Assembly (NCBI RefSeq): GCF_000003605.2
Contig: NW_003114460.1
Location: 431,512 to 477,233 of the forward strand
From: Saccoglossus kowalevskii
Lineage: Eukaryota; Hemichordata; Enteropneusta; Harrimaniidae
Direction: 5' to 3'
Length of the DNA: 45,722 bases
Made by a program: the position numbers and the translations under genes. The notes beneath the pieces were generated by a model. That model was not told the origin of the DNA. It saw nothing but the letters and a program-made list of their open reading frames with translations, and made no database searches. This document shows, piece by piece, positions 11,501-23,421 of the stretch. Positions within the stretch are counted from its first letter, which is position 1, and each line of letters begins with the position of its first letter.

Positions 11501-14500
11501 ATTACAAACTAGTCGAGAATAGTCGATATACATACTACCAGTAACACACCCTTTACCTCTTTGAGTGTTCTGGGTGTAATAAAAGTAAACGCCAGGACCG
11601 TGACGGTGTTTTTGCCCATTTCGACACATAACTTATAGCTACCTCACGGTGACTTTGACAGTCAATTTACTCTCGACAAATGATCTTTCGTCATATGTCA
11701 AAATGTTAAAAAAAGCCACGAATAGTCGACAATACCTCAGACCACTAATTATTTTATTAGTCGTCTGAGATATTACGTATCACATGACATCTTTTATCAT
11801 ATTAACCGCTTTAATGTTCGCATTACATAGATACGCCAGGCGATATTTATTTTATTAGGGATTGACTGGGAAAGTTTTTTTGCAAAAATAATGAAGAAAA
11901 ACAATATCATCCCAAAACAAATCCAGTTCAAAACCGTCGAACAAAGTAATTTACATTTTTACCAACTTGCCGCCAAAACTTTGTGTCGGTAAAACGCATA
12001 TTATCTGTATAAGGTCAACGTTCTTTACGGTGACGCGGACTGTCATATGGGTCATATCAGTCATTTGTTAACTCTAATCATGTTAAATCTACAAAGGGAG
12101 CGTAATCTCGTTTACATTGATAAAAAGCAGAACACTCAATTAGCAAAAGGGTGTGTTAAATGATATGTTAAAACGATTATCCTCGATCATTATGCGATGA
12201 CCACGATTGGCCACGGTTTCAAATAATTTATATAATATGGACTTCATGTTTGTATACTAACAGATAAAAGCTGGTTACATTTGCAATAATCTAATTAGGA
12301 GAGACATCCAAGGGCGCGTATTTGGTTTACTGATGCTCAAAACGCCCAAAGGGGTAAAGGATGCGTTATGCGATGTTTGATCTTAATTATTGTCGATCTT
12401 TATACGATGGTCGCGAATGGTCACGAATTTTTAACCGAGCCCCGCATTTAAAAAAAAAAACAATATGACTTGTAAACACGTCTACGGTGTACTCGTGAAC
12501 TTTAATCTATTTATCAAATGCAAATATTGCACAATTGAATAAGGACAAGGCTGCGCATATCATCCAATCCACCCACGCCACCTACGGCATCTTCTGGCTT
12601 TGTATCATCAAACTGACCCACATCACACGTGGGTAGTGTTACTATTCAAACCTACCTTCGAAACTCTTCACTTTTCGACAGATACACTGAAGACTCGGGG
12701 TCACATCGGTCGAAATCCTGTTTATTTATAGATAAAGATACGTTACGATCAAACACACATAAATACAGCTGAATCCAGTCAAATAGACGTACTATTGAGT
12801 ATATTACTAATTCTTAATGATGAAGAGCATTGAATTTAGTAGCTATGATCGCGGGAAAGTTTATTTAATATATGTAATTTTAAAATATAGACATATTCAT
12901 GAGATACATTTAAGGGAAATAATCTGTGAACATACCTCGGATTCCTCTTTTGCCCTTTCCATGTGATCTCTTCCTTCTAGCAAGGATGCCACACTCTCTT
13001 TGGTCCTGTAATATACACGATTATGTCAGATATAACAAATATTACCCAAATAATTTATTATTTACGTTTATTTTTAGCGTTATTTTGAAAATACGTAAAT
13101 TAAGCTATAATCCGTTGACCCACCTGTTGGCTTGTGAAAATGTCAACGATTGAAGTGTCCGCGCGTAAGCGCTGCAAAGATGATCTGAAAACGTAATGAA
13201 ATTGAGTAGTATTAAACGATAGTTTATATATGTTCATTGATAGAATGTGGTCAGTATTGTGTTGGTGCACTGTACGATGGCCAGGCTTGCTTATTTCGCA
13301 TAGATGTGGTTATAATAAATAAATAAAACAAATTTTCTCTTTAGATAATTTAACATATCACATTCAATGTTACTTACATTTGAAATGAACGAAAGTCTTC
13401 CATTTTTTACCACCTTTGTTCTGTGTCTGAAAAATGTCAAGTAATATTATGCAACAGATAGTGACAATTACCTGGCAAATTTGGTAATTTAAGAGTTTGT
13501 ATTCGATATGCGTCGAGATATTTAATATTTATTTCTATATACAAACTATATTTTTAATTATTATTTTTAATTGACCGTGTGTATATTAATGTCTTGTTGC
13601 GTAATTTGGTGTTCCGGTATGTGCTGGTGTTAGGGACCCTACTGCTTTTGTGACTGTGTAGGCTATCTTAGGTATGAACTTCGATGTAGGGTTCTTGACG
13701 GACATTCTTTTATGTGTTTAGTTTAAACGTTGGTAATACAATTGGACTTCGTATATGCCACCTCGGAAGATAATACACCAGTATTTGAATAAAACAGAGT
13801 TGATCTGCATTATGTGTTAGTTGGCTTACATTAATTAGCTCTGTCGATTCTTGGAACTTCTCTGCAGCAAGAATGGCGGTGTCCAAGCAGCTATCTGGTG
13901 ATAGGAACTCTCGGTTTTCTCGTACTTTAAGAAACTGTAATCGCGAATGAAATACACCACAGTTAAAACCAATCACACATTTCATGTTACAGTATCACAC
14001 ACACGATAAGATGGGGGATACGTTATTTTATAGCGCCCTCATTTGCATAGCAAAAGTCGTTTCACTTACCAGAGCTTCGGCGGAACACTGCGATGACAAG
14101 GCTCTTATGTCTTTTACTGTTGGTAAAACAAAATAAAGATGTTCTTTAAATGGCGGAGGCAGTGCCAACATTTTGCGTTTGTATACATTTTTTTTTTTTT
14201 TTTTTTTTTTTGCATTTTAGTGTTATATTTATAGTTGAAGTCAGGATTCGCCACCTCATTCCCACGCATGCGCATGTGACGACACCTCCGCTTCAACTTA
14301 CAGTACCTCCGTCATTACGCCACGTCCTGTTCTGTTCGGATGCGTGACGACTTTGGTCGTTTACAAATAAAATAAAATAAAATAAAATGAAATGAAAGAT
14401 GTACAAGAAAAATATAATCAATTACCATACAAGTCAGGAGATCTGAACGGCAAATCCATTTCTTGTATGCAGTCAAATACACCTGCAGCCCAGAGCACAC

Positions 14501-17500
14501 TTTCCGGGTCCTGCAATGTGTGAAACCGAAATATCCAATTACTGTAACATTCTCTTCGGGCAATATAAGTTTTCAACAAAGATTGCGTTAGCATTTTCGT
14601 GTAGCGAGTCCCTATGAGAGAATGCACCTCCAATATATAGGGGCCAAAAAGCAGGATGTGGAGATAAGAAAATCACTGGTTTTCAGTAAAATTTGTAAAA
14701 TTTATATTTAATTTGAAACAACTTTTATTAATTGCACTTCTATAAATATACATTAGATCGAACGATTTCCTGTATTATCTACCGAATCGCGAATTCGGTA
14801 TATTGTGCATGTACAACTGATAGGAGTGATATCTCAAAGGGACCCGGTCTTTGTTCGGTCCTTTCCACACAAGCCACGTTTATAGCATTTAGTTCTGGTT
14901 GAGAAAACGTGCAAATGTATGATTCAAATAACAACCACCATCACGTTCGTCCTTATTCTCCCTCTTTCTGGCAAGAAGGAAACGTGACCGAAATACAAAG
15001 TCCGTAGAATTATTGCCCGTGGCTGAGACTTGGCCCAGAGGGCACTCGACTAAAAGTTGGACACGCAACCTTGAAACAATGCGTAAATTGTGCTGGGGTA
15101 CATTATATTTACCAGGCACGTTATATCTAGAGATTTACGTGGAATGTTCTCTGAAATAACAGCAGGAAAACGTTGTACGCGAAGATGGGCATTAGTTTAT
15201 ATGCAACAACACGAACATAGGAGTGAGATTGAAAACCCATTTGCAGGATAGGGGACCCAACTTTACCTGGTTCGAATAACCCCTCCCCACTCCCGGGGCC
15301 AGGGTTTGGTTTAAATTAGATTAATATCTCGTGCATATGCACAGCGCTTTATTGTTTGTATATGGGCTTCAGATTTTTGATATGTAGCCGATTTTAAGAG
15401 AGTGATATCTTATTTTAAAAACTCGCACAGTACATATAAGTGCATACTGACAATTACTACTCTGGGAAACAATGGCATATGTTGAATGAGTACACTGAAT
15501 ACTTACAGCGAGGATAACAAGACCACGTTGCCTTAGCCACAAAGCCGTCTTCATCATCATTGACGCTCGATCAAATTGAGCATCATCGTATCTAATAGTA
15601 TATTCCACACCGATTATGTTCAGCCAGTAAAATCTAAGAGATTTAAAACGATAGTTAACTTTGGTATATTTTTGCCATTGTTAAATAAGGACAAGTATTG
15701 CACGTATCACGATTGGAATTCTCCCCAAAATAAATAAATGGGTTTTTTTTTTGTAAAAGAGATATTTTGTGGAGAAAGGTACATAAAACAAATACACAAA
15801 ATGTAGTTTGAATTGTTACCATGGGAGAAAACAATTTGACCTATAATGAGGTCACTAAAATACGTCATTGTGCACCACAGATGACGGAGTTGTTGTCAAT
15901 TCAAGGCCAGATGGACAAAATAAAACGTGCGAAAGTGTTGACATGTCGGTCAGCACACTGATACTAAGCTGTAGAGAACACCTGATCTGATGCAATTCTC
16001 CCGAGTAATCAAATTACCAAAGTCCTTCGCGAAGACATCGCTTACTATTATTTTAGATTGTGTTCAAGTCTTAAAATGCGTCTAGTATTGATTTTCTCAG
16101 CGAGTAATCGTGGCCAGGAGGAGACAGAGTGCAATGCGATGTGCAAGGCACGTCTTGTTTTCCCAGGGTTTTATTACTCTGTTACTTTGTTTATATACAT
16201 TACAAATCGGTTAATGGCTAAGTACTAAGTCTTAATATTGATGTGTAATGGCAGCAATGGTACGATGACTCACCTTGCATTTGACTCGCCCTGCGCCTGA
16301 AAAGAAAACGGAAGCACACAATATGGTCACTGTTGGCTGTATAGAGGGTATGTGTGCATAGGTCAACGCCTGGACCGGGTTTACAAAGCGTGCAATATAC
16401 GGGAAAAGTTGCCTTTCTGATTAACGTGCTAAAACATTGCATTATTTGGTACGCCAATTAAACGTGGAACTCCGCGTTACAACTAATATACATGTCGATG
16501 TGCAGCTTGTTGTGCCCCCGAACATACGTAAAACAAAAAAAGTTGTTTATTTGCGATTAAATCCCGACTCTGAAGCATTTGTTTATTTCTGCGGTACGCG
16601 ATTATACACGCACGTCCGCATCACGAACCGAAGCTCGTCTTATGATACTACAGCATTCTTTAGGTGGTCTGTCTGCACGTATATGACGAGTAACTGATTT
16701 ATTCTGACCGTCGCCTACGCGTTCCCATGCCCGTGTCTACGTGCCGTTACTGTCCGCAGTTATCAGATTGGCTGCGACGGTGCTAGGCATTGTCTGTTTG
16801 AGAAATCAAATCCTTCTTATGATACCATATTGTAATTTCCATGGGATTTCAATTACTTACCACATGGCATGTGCCATGGAGTGAGTCATACGAAAAGTGC
16901 AGCAAATTAAGCAAATAATCTATCTTGTTTATACACACATCTTACCATATCAATTAGTTCTTGTACAGGCATTTCTAGGTACAGCCTCAACGCTTCAATA
17001 GCGTCCGTCGCAACAGCATCCTGGCCTGTCAGTATATTTGACAGCCTTTCACGTCTGGGGAAAGGAAATCATATATCATATTATTTAGTTTGATGCTTAC
17101 AAAATCGATACAAAAAGAACAAACTTCACATATTTAAAGCACGTATTTAAGATCAATAATGTCCAACAACCCCCCCCCCCCACACACACACACACACACT
17201 TCAATATCGTAAATTCAGACACGTGTTAGAGCAAATGCCAAACCAATTAATTTACAATGAAGCTCGTAACCGCGTGTGGTTCATGAAGATTAATGTATTA
17301 GCGAAAACACATCGTATGCTGTCTGAAGAAATAAACCACCTGTTGACGTAATAAGAGTGTACGTTTGCCAATGTGTATGGAAACACTACAATCAGTCAAT
17401 ATCACGTGGTATCTGCATGACATAATGCAATGTGTCCTCGCCCTGAATTTGGACGGTCCGCTGATAGAGACATGGTGCAACTCTCGCCGCACTGAAACTG

Positions 17501-18274
17501 TGTCGAATGATGTCACTACAAATCGCGCAATTAATCACGATATGTGATGTCATGAGTAAAATGATCGTTTTTCATGTGATTGGCGCGTCTAGTGTCACCT
17601 TGCAAAGCTGACGTATTGTGATTAATGGCGGTAGGCGATACCCGTATACCAGGCCAACCATATTATCTAATCCCAAACTGGTACAATCACCGGTGGTATT
17701 TTCAGATTAAATAAATCAGACTTGCGATCGTGTGCTAGTCATATTTGAAGTGATAAATGCAACTCACCACAGCCACTAAATGTAAAAGTTAGTGAACATA
17801 AGATATTTTAATAACTGTACATTTCTGATTATGTTTCAAAATTAATTAGAAATCATCTAACCCAGATATGAATGGAATAGTCACCGTTAATTTGGTATTA
17901 TGGCGCTTCTGGGTGTATTCAGTCGGGGGTCTCCCTTCGTGTGATCTCTCAAAATACTCAGAAAAGTAAGGATTAGAATCCCCCCCCCATTCATGTTTTT
18001 GCACACATCCCCATTCCCGTTCTTTCGATTTATCCAATTTAAACAATGACTATATAAATGTCTTTAAAGGTTGGTTAAAAGAAGAGTTAGTTACAAGCTT
18101 AAACTGTTATTTTTTACTCCCTCAAATCAAGTCATGAAACACTACGTACCTGCGTGTGATTTCCTGTCCTACCCACTGGGCTCGTTCCGTATCGACGCCA
18201 TCTTTCCATTCCCGTAAACAATTGTGGAACTCAACTTTGGTAGTTCTTTTCTGTCTGCTCCCAGGGTATGCCAT
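8525..18274 (-). CDS. BRO1-domain protein, BROX-like, with C-terminal cysteine cluster (16 exons, ~437 aa)
   Basis: BRO1 domains bind ESCRT-III CHMP4 proteins (ALIX, HD-PTP, BROX). Coding exons in transcription order: 18274-18150, 17054-16946, 16296-16274, 15633-15507, 14510-14426, 14116-14070, 13934-13830, 13426-13378, 13184-13124, 13005-12936, 12717-12656, 11258-11177, 11076-10994, 10608-10577, 9665-9591, 8703-8525. They total 1314 nt with phases matching at every junction. The start ATG opens MAYPGSRQKRTTK. BRO1-like segments in order are FYWLNIIG, WLRQRGLVILADPESVLWAA, QCSAEALFLK, KWKTFVHFKYHLCSAYA and EKDYNKSIDQLPPM, in the same order as in BROX and ALIX. Length is close to human BROX (411 aa). 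Instead of a CAAX box the C terminus has CAKCCRCSPCCAPCTNC, a basic/aromatic stretch, then an acidic EEEDEERR stretch. The last intron uses a weak donor (GTACAG). The family call is firm; orthology to BROX is not. Confidence 0.75.
9499..9665 (-). other. Possible alternative terminal coding exon of the BRO1 gene (retained-intron form)
   Basis: If the weak GTACAG donor after 9591 is not used, the frame of exon 15 runs on through a cysteine-containing, fairly hydrophobic stretch (VNHCLVCHMDTVIYK). It stops at TAA 9499-9501, which overlaps a better GTAAGTAA donor. That donor would leave phase 2 and put the last exon out of its cysteine-rich frame. The alternative would replace the cysteine cluster with a different tail. 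Confidence 0.3.
11077..11167 (-). other. Intron with tandem acceptors in the BRO1 gene
   Basis: On the minus strand the acceptor region reads gttgagcag before exon 13. Splicing after GAG or CAG differs by one glutamine and keeps the frame. A stronger-looking acceptor with a T10 tract lies farther upstream, but its frame either stops at once or does not match the previous exon. Confidence 0.4.
12130..12435. repeat. Diverged duplicated segment in a BRO1-gene intron
   Basis: The segment near 12183-12215 (tcgatcattatgcgatga) and the one near 12393-12427 (tcgatctttatacgatgg) share an order of motifs continuing into a gGCCACG/gGTCACGaat end. They look like two old copies about 210 bases apart. Confidence 0.4.
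14188..14211. repeat. Poly(T) tract of 24
   Basis: An uninterrupted T24 run in intron 5 of the BRO1 gene. On the gene's own strand it is A24, as left by a retroposed poly(A) tail or slippage. Confidence 0.9.
14365..14395. repeat. (AAATA)n-type microsatellite
   Basis: Repeating aaata units that decay into aaatg units, about 30 bases upstream on the plus strand of BRO1 exon 5. Confidence 0.85.
17170..17199. repeat. C12 run joined to (AC)9
   Basis: Twelve C residues run directly into an AC dinucleotide repeat, in intron 1 of the BRO1 gene (between its first two coding exons). Confidence 0.9.
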
Positions 18275-20100
18275 TACAGATAGAGGGTCTATCGTCAAAT
18301 GAACTGGAAGACCTTATGCTGGTCCGGGATATGTTATAGTAATAACTAATATTCGTTATTTTGTTACGTATTGTTTTCTGTCACAATATCGAAGTGTGTA
18401 TCTTCACATATGTCCATTGTCATCGTGAATGCGGCGGTACTGGACAGAAATAGATGTATATACAGGTACCGCGGGGAAGTCAGATTTCTGCGGGTAGGGG
18501 AGTATTGCGAACTATAAATGCATATAGCATAACATGATTTCATTTCTTTGAATGTTTCAATCACTTTACAGTGATAACTTGCTAAAAGACAACTGAAAAG
18601 TTCATTTATGTTCGACCGTGTACTAGTAGGTGTACCGTATCGTGTTGTGTGCTTATACTGCATGCACGGTGGTGGTACCTAAGTATGTAATACCACCTGT
18701 CACGGTGAGTGTTTATATGCAGTGTTATCTTCCCTTGACTGAACCTTCCGTTTATTCGAATTGCTGACACACCATACCCCACTTGTTATCGATTATTGCG
18801 AAAACCATTCAATAGATACTAGTTATAGGTATCATTTCTGTCCCGGAATTTCATTTCCAGGAATTCCTGCACCAAAGTCTGATTCCCGGAAATTTCTGTT
18901 TCATATTCCGTTCCGTTACGACTCCTGTCCAAGTAGCCGCTTCCTAAGGATTCTAGATTTCACGGAATCAGCATCAATTTCAGCATCAATCAGCCCTTCA
19001 TCGTCCCATTTTACCACGAGTATTAGCATTTTCCGGCTTCAGTTTCTGACTCCATGAGATTCAGATTACACTGTCGCGTGATAAGATACCCTCGTTCCCA
19101 AGCAACCCTCCCACTCCTGTCTCCCGTTGACTATTTCCAGGATATCAGTATTCACCTACTTTCCATGTTCGCTATTACCCGGGAACATGTACACCTCTAC
19201 TTGTTGACGTGTTTCTCCGAGGCCATTAATTGTAGAACTTCCTATAGATCTATTTCATGTACTACGTGAATAGTTCTTACTATAGTCTCTTTTTTGCATA
19301 CTGCCTTAGCTGCCTGATATAAATTTACAACAATGAGGGCTTGGCCGCTCACACGAGCAAATATGTGCAGTAAGCCTCGACACAAACATCAAACAAGATT
19401 GATACAGCACAAATTGCAGATGATCAACTTGATGAGGGAGAGCAATTACCATGTCTCTTTATTCTCCGCCTTGTTTACGACCACACGTCGCCTACATGCA
19501 TTTGTCCCACACTCACACTGAAAGCTAAATAGTGCCAGGCATACACGATACGACATATTTGACATAGCTGGACATTATATCGCATTTTACATCGGACGTA
19601 AAACTGACAATGACTCAGTGAATGGTTAGGATTGTTCTCGTTTCGGTTGGAATGCATCTTGAAATCTCAATTCCAGCCGAATGCGATTCCTATTTCGTGC
19701 AAAACAAGTTACAATTGTATATTGGCATTTATTTTAGATGTGTGTTAACATTTGTAGCAGTCGGCAAATAATTGTTATGGGATTTTATGTTATGTGAAAT
19801 GTTTGATTGTCTGAAACTGCCCAGATAGTATTGTGGCAGGCAGAAAATATTTATATTTATTGTATTTATATTTAGCTCCTTATTTTGTACTTATTTTGTT
19901 TCCAAGAGGGCCGAGGTGAGAGAAAGTTCCAGTTGTAATCTGGGAAAGAAGCGAATTTCCGTGAATCCGTGCGTGCCCGGTGGGAACACAATTCAAGCAT
20001 TAGCTTATGAAATTCAAAGAAACAAAATTGAAAAACAACCAATTAAATAAAACAAATTGAAAATATGTGAAAGGTTATAGGACCGATGAATGTTATATAT

Positions 20101-20152
20101 AGAACGTGGTAGTCCTTGGATAATTACCTACGATCACCAAATACCACGTTCT
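20101..20152. repeat. Imperfect hairpin with 11-bp perfect arms
   Basis: AGAACGTGGTA at 20101-20111 is the exact reverse complement of 20142-20152. Inside it, after a bulge, TTGG pairs with CCAA. This leaves a terminal loop of about 17 bases. Confidence 0.7.
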
Positions 20153-20487
20153 AATCAAACGGGAAGCCGACACGACCGCCCTCAATCAAAGGCGCCAACA
20201 AATATTGAAATAAAAAAAAATTAAAAAAAAATATTTCTCACAATTCACGCAAATTCAGACCACGAACTATTTCACACAGTGCAACTATTATATAGATTTG
20301 TTGGGGAAGGGGGGGGGGGATTGCGGATCACATGACATAAGTATTACAACAGCCATCCTTCAATAGCTCCTTTCAAATGAGTAAAACATGCATTTTTGTA
20401 TTCGAACAAATATGTCCACCCAGGCTGTAACATACCCAAGTGTCTGAAAGTAAATTGCGTACTATTGATAGTCATCCAGGCAAAGTC

Positions 20488-20507
20488 ATATATATATATA
20501 TATATAT
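20488..20507. repeat. (AT)10 microsatellite
   Basis: Uninterrupted alternating A/T in intergenic DNA. Confidence 0.9.
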
Positions 20508-21616
20508 GGGTCCTTGCTGCAATCCTCTATATGGATATTACCGTCTACTACAATCTTCATGGATGACGAAAACGAGCAAATAAAAAAACGCGTCCTTGAA
20601 ACGTTTGAAGTAGTCCGCCGATTATCAAGCATTGCAATCGTCAATATGACGTCGTTACGTATTTTGAGACACCGTGGTGACTCGTTGTAGTTTGATAGTG
20701 TAATGTGTGTTGTCTCAAACACAACGGTGTCTTGGAGTAGTGGCACAGCTACGATGTCATACATATAAATTACCAGGTACATAGGCCACACGCCACACGA
20801 TATAACAAGTTCTTGAATAACGGTCTGACCATAATTATGTAGTCACAAATCGTGATAGAATTGAAAACTGGGCAATTAAATCATGTATGAAACGACGTCC
20901 AGTGACACTCAAACGAAGTTATTTTTATTTCATTATTTTTTATCTCGGTCGTTCTGATTCTGAGGTGTATGTTTGTATTCATCAAATCACAACGACCTGA
21001 GAACTAGCGGACTCAATATGTGAAACATGCTTTGAATAAATGTTGACGTACGAACCAGGAATGGCAGTTACACAATTAGGACAAAACTTGACCATGTTCA
21101 AAATCCTTTAACCGCACATAAGCATTTGTTTTATCAGACAGGAGGGAGGTGTAACATGACAGACGGCCTGACAGTTTTCGCCCCCGGAATAGACAGTAAT
21201 TCATTCCATATATCGTACGTGGAGCGACACGGGGATAAACAATTGCTGTTTCTGTGATTAATAGCGGTGGCAAAGTACACGACAGCAGTTCACTCACTTA
21301 CTCAGCGAGTCAATCAATCAGCCGGTCAGTTCACTTTATTTAATTTGGCAGCTAATGATTTACGAGTAGAAACTATTTACACAACTATTCGACTAAGAAG
21401 AAATTCTATACAAATTGGTTGAAACAATACACGAATAAGTTAACAACTAAAATAAAATAGTGTAGCTGGGTGAGAAAAAATAGCTAGAGTTATTCCAAAG
21501 AAAGGATAATTGCAGAGTGGGATAACACCTACTAAGGAAAGAATTTTGAATTGGTATCTCGCCACGTAGACTGCAAACCTAATGGGTAATGTTGGCTGTC
21601 TGGGTACACCGGAATG

Positions 21617-21617
<1 letters not shown>

Positions 21618-21649
<32 letters not shown>

Positions 21650-21650
21650 G
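21618..21650. repeat. (TTG)11 microsatellite
   Basis: Perfect TTG repeat. An (AAC)8 tract, its complement, lies about 325 bases downstream at 21975-21998. Confidence 0.9.
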
Positions 21651-21974
21651 ACGATGATGCTGCGTCTTGATGTTGTGTTGTAGATTTCAAACGATTTGTT
21701 CAATAAACCATTTGCACTGACACTTCACAAACGAACTGAAATTTTGGAATTCTTTTTTTTTAAAAGATCTTGCCAACGAGTCGCATGATTTGCATGATCT
21801 CGAAGCCACAATTTCAAAATTGAAGAACAAATAAATTCAAAAATGTTTAGATATGCATCAATTGATGGGGGTGGTGGACTAAAGAGGTAAATAAATGAAG
21901 ATGTAAATTAACATTTATAATTATAAAACAATAATTCGGGAATATTACTTCTAGTGCATTATGGGAATGGTGTT

Positions 21975-21998
21975 AACAACAACAACAACAACAACAAC
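21975..21998. repeat. (AAC)8 microsatellite
   Basis: Perfect AAC repeat, inverted relative to the (TTG)11 tract upstream, so the two could pair. Confidence 0.9.
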
Positions 21999-23347
21999 AG
22001 CATTCACATGTGTAATTCTGTGACCTACTACGTCAGCGACCATGGAAATTCTGAGCGATATGGACATGTTTGTGGTCACTGAACCCACAAGACACTACAA
22101 AACGGTTTAAGATTGTAAAGAACGGCATGTGTATAGAATTAGTGTACGTCATATTACGTGTATTGAAGTCTGTAGCGTCGGCTCTTCGTTCGGCTTTGAA
22201 AAGGACGGATGACTTGGAGCCAGGCGAACACAAGAGTGAAAATAACATTTGCTTTGAAATATCAGCGGACTATTACATTATGCGACATTATGAGAAATCA
22301 ACAAATTCAATGGTTGATTGTATGTAGGAAAGTTCAAATGGAACATGACATTGTTGTTGTGGTGATAGTGACTCGACCTACTAAAAGTTAGACCAGGGCA
22401 AGTAAAAGTGCAACAAAAGATGTCAGGGCACGGATGTATGGTTCAGATAAACTAATAAAAACTACTGCATTCCGATACTCTCCGACAATAGCGAACAGAT
22501 TAAAGCATCATCCGTTCTATGCCTACAGAAACATTACATAAAGACCTGCACACTAATCCTTGCTAACTGCAGTCTTTTGTGTGCATTCAAAAAGTGTCGG
22601 GCAGTGCTCCATCCCTCCATCATTAGTATCTGAACTCAGGGCTAGACGGATGTATGCTGGAATGACTATATACTGTAATGGTATTTTGATACCAAAGACT
22701 AGAAAACGAACAGTATAAAATACCGATTGTGTTCAATCATACACGTTTTAACTAAATCTTTTTTTAAGTGTACCTATTCAGATACCACTGATAAAGGGGA
22801 ACTTTATATGCTTAGCACGTATTTAGTACTACGATTTCCAATACACATGTATATTAGAAGCCTACTCATAACTAATACAAATACATTTTTCAATAAATTG
22901 TATCTCGGCAAATCGAAGGTCGTTGACAAATTGGAGATTACCTACGTGGGTATTTAGAAAATATTAAAATAGTGTTACCATGATTGTTGACGTAGAGATT
23001 ATATGCTAAATTTAAAATGTTTTCTGGTGGCATAGGGTGAACAAAATACACATCGTGACTGAATTGGTACTTTTGTTTTTTAATTATTTTCAAATAAGTC
23101 TGTTTTTAAAAAAAGTGATGAAAACTGCTGTTTTGCTGTTTCACATTTTGGAATAGAATATTTGCCCACTTCTCTCAAAATACGATATTATAACACACAT
23201 CAATATCTGTTTCATGTTATCATGAACATATAGCTCTACGATGGTACATAATAAACCAGTGAACATTGTCATCCTATTTCGGACCATCTTTCTAAAAAAT
23301 TACAAGTAGGTTTATACCTTGACAATTATTTTCAAAAGCGTATTAAA

Positions 23348-23421
23348 CTATTCTATTCTATTCTATTCTATTCTATTCTATTCTATTCTATTCTATTCTA
23401 TTCTATTCTATTCTATTCTAT
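23348..23421. repeat. (TTCTA)14 pentanucleotide array
   Basis: Fourteen perfect ttcta units (70 bases) with short flanks; on this strand the array also reads as ATTCT. It is the longest pure tandem array in the window and lies in intergenic DNA. Confidence 0.95.

Larger units (their letters stand above)
18275..21600. other. Intergenic region upstream of the BRO1 gene
   Basis: It must hold the BRO1 promoter and 5' UTR. I see no TATA box close to the start codon. At 18.84-19.06 kb there is cryptically simple sequence built of recurring GGAATC/TTCC-type words. A 52-bp hairpin lies at 20101-20152 and an (AT)10 run at 20488-20507. No ORF here looks like a known protein. Confidence 0.5.
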
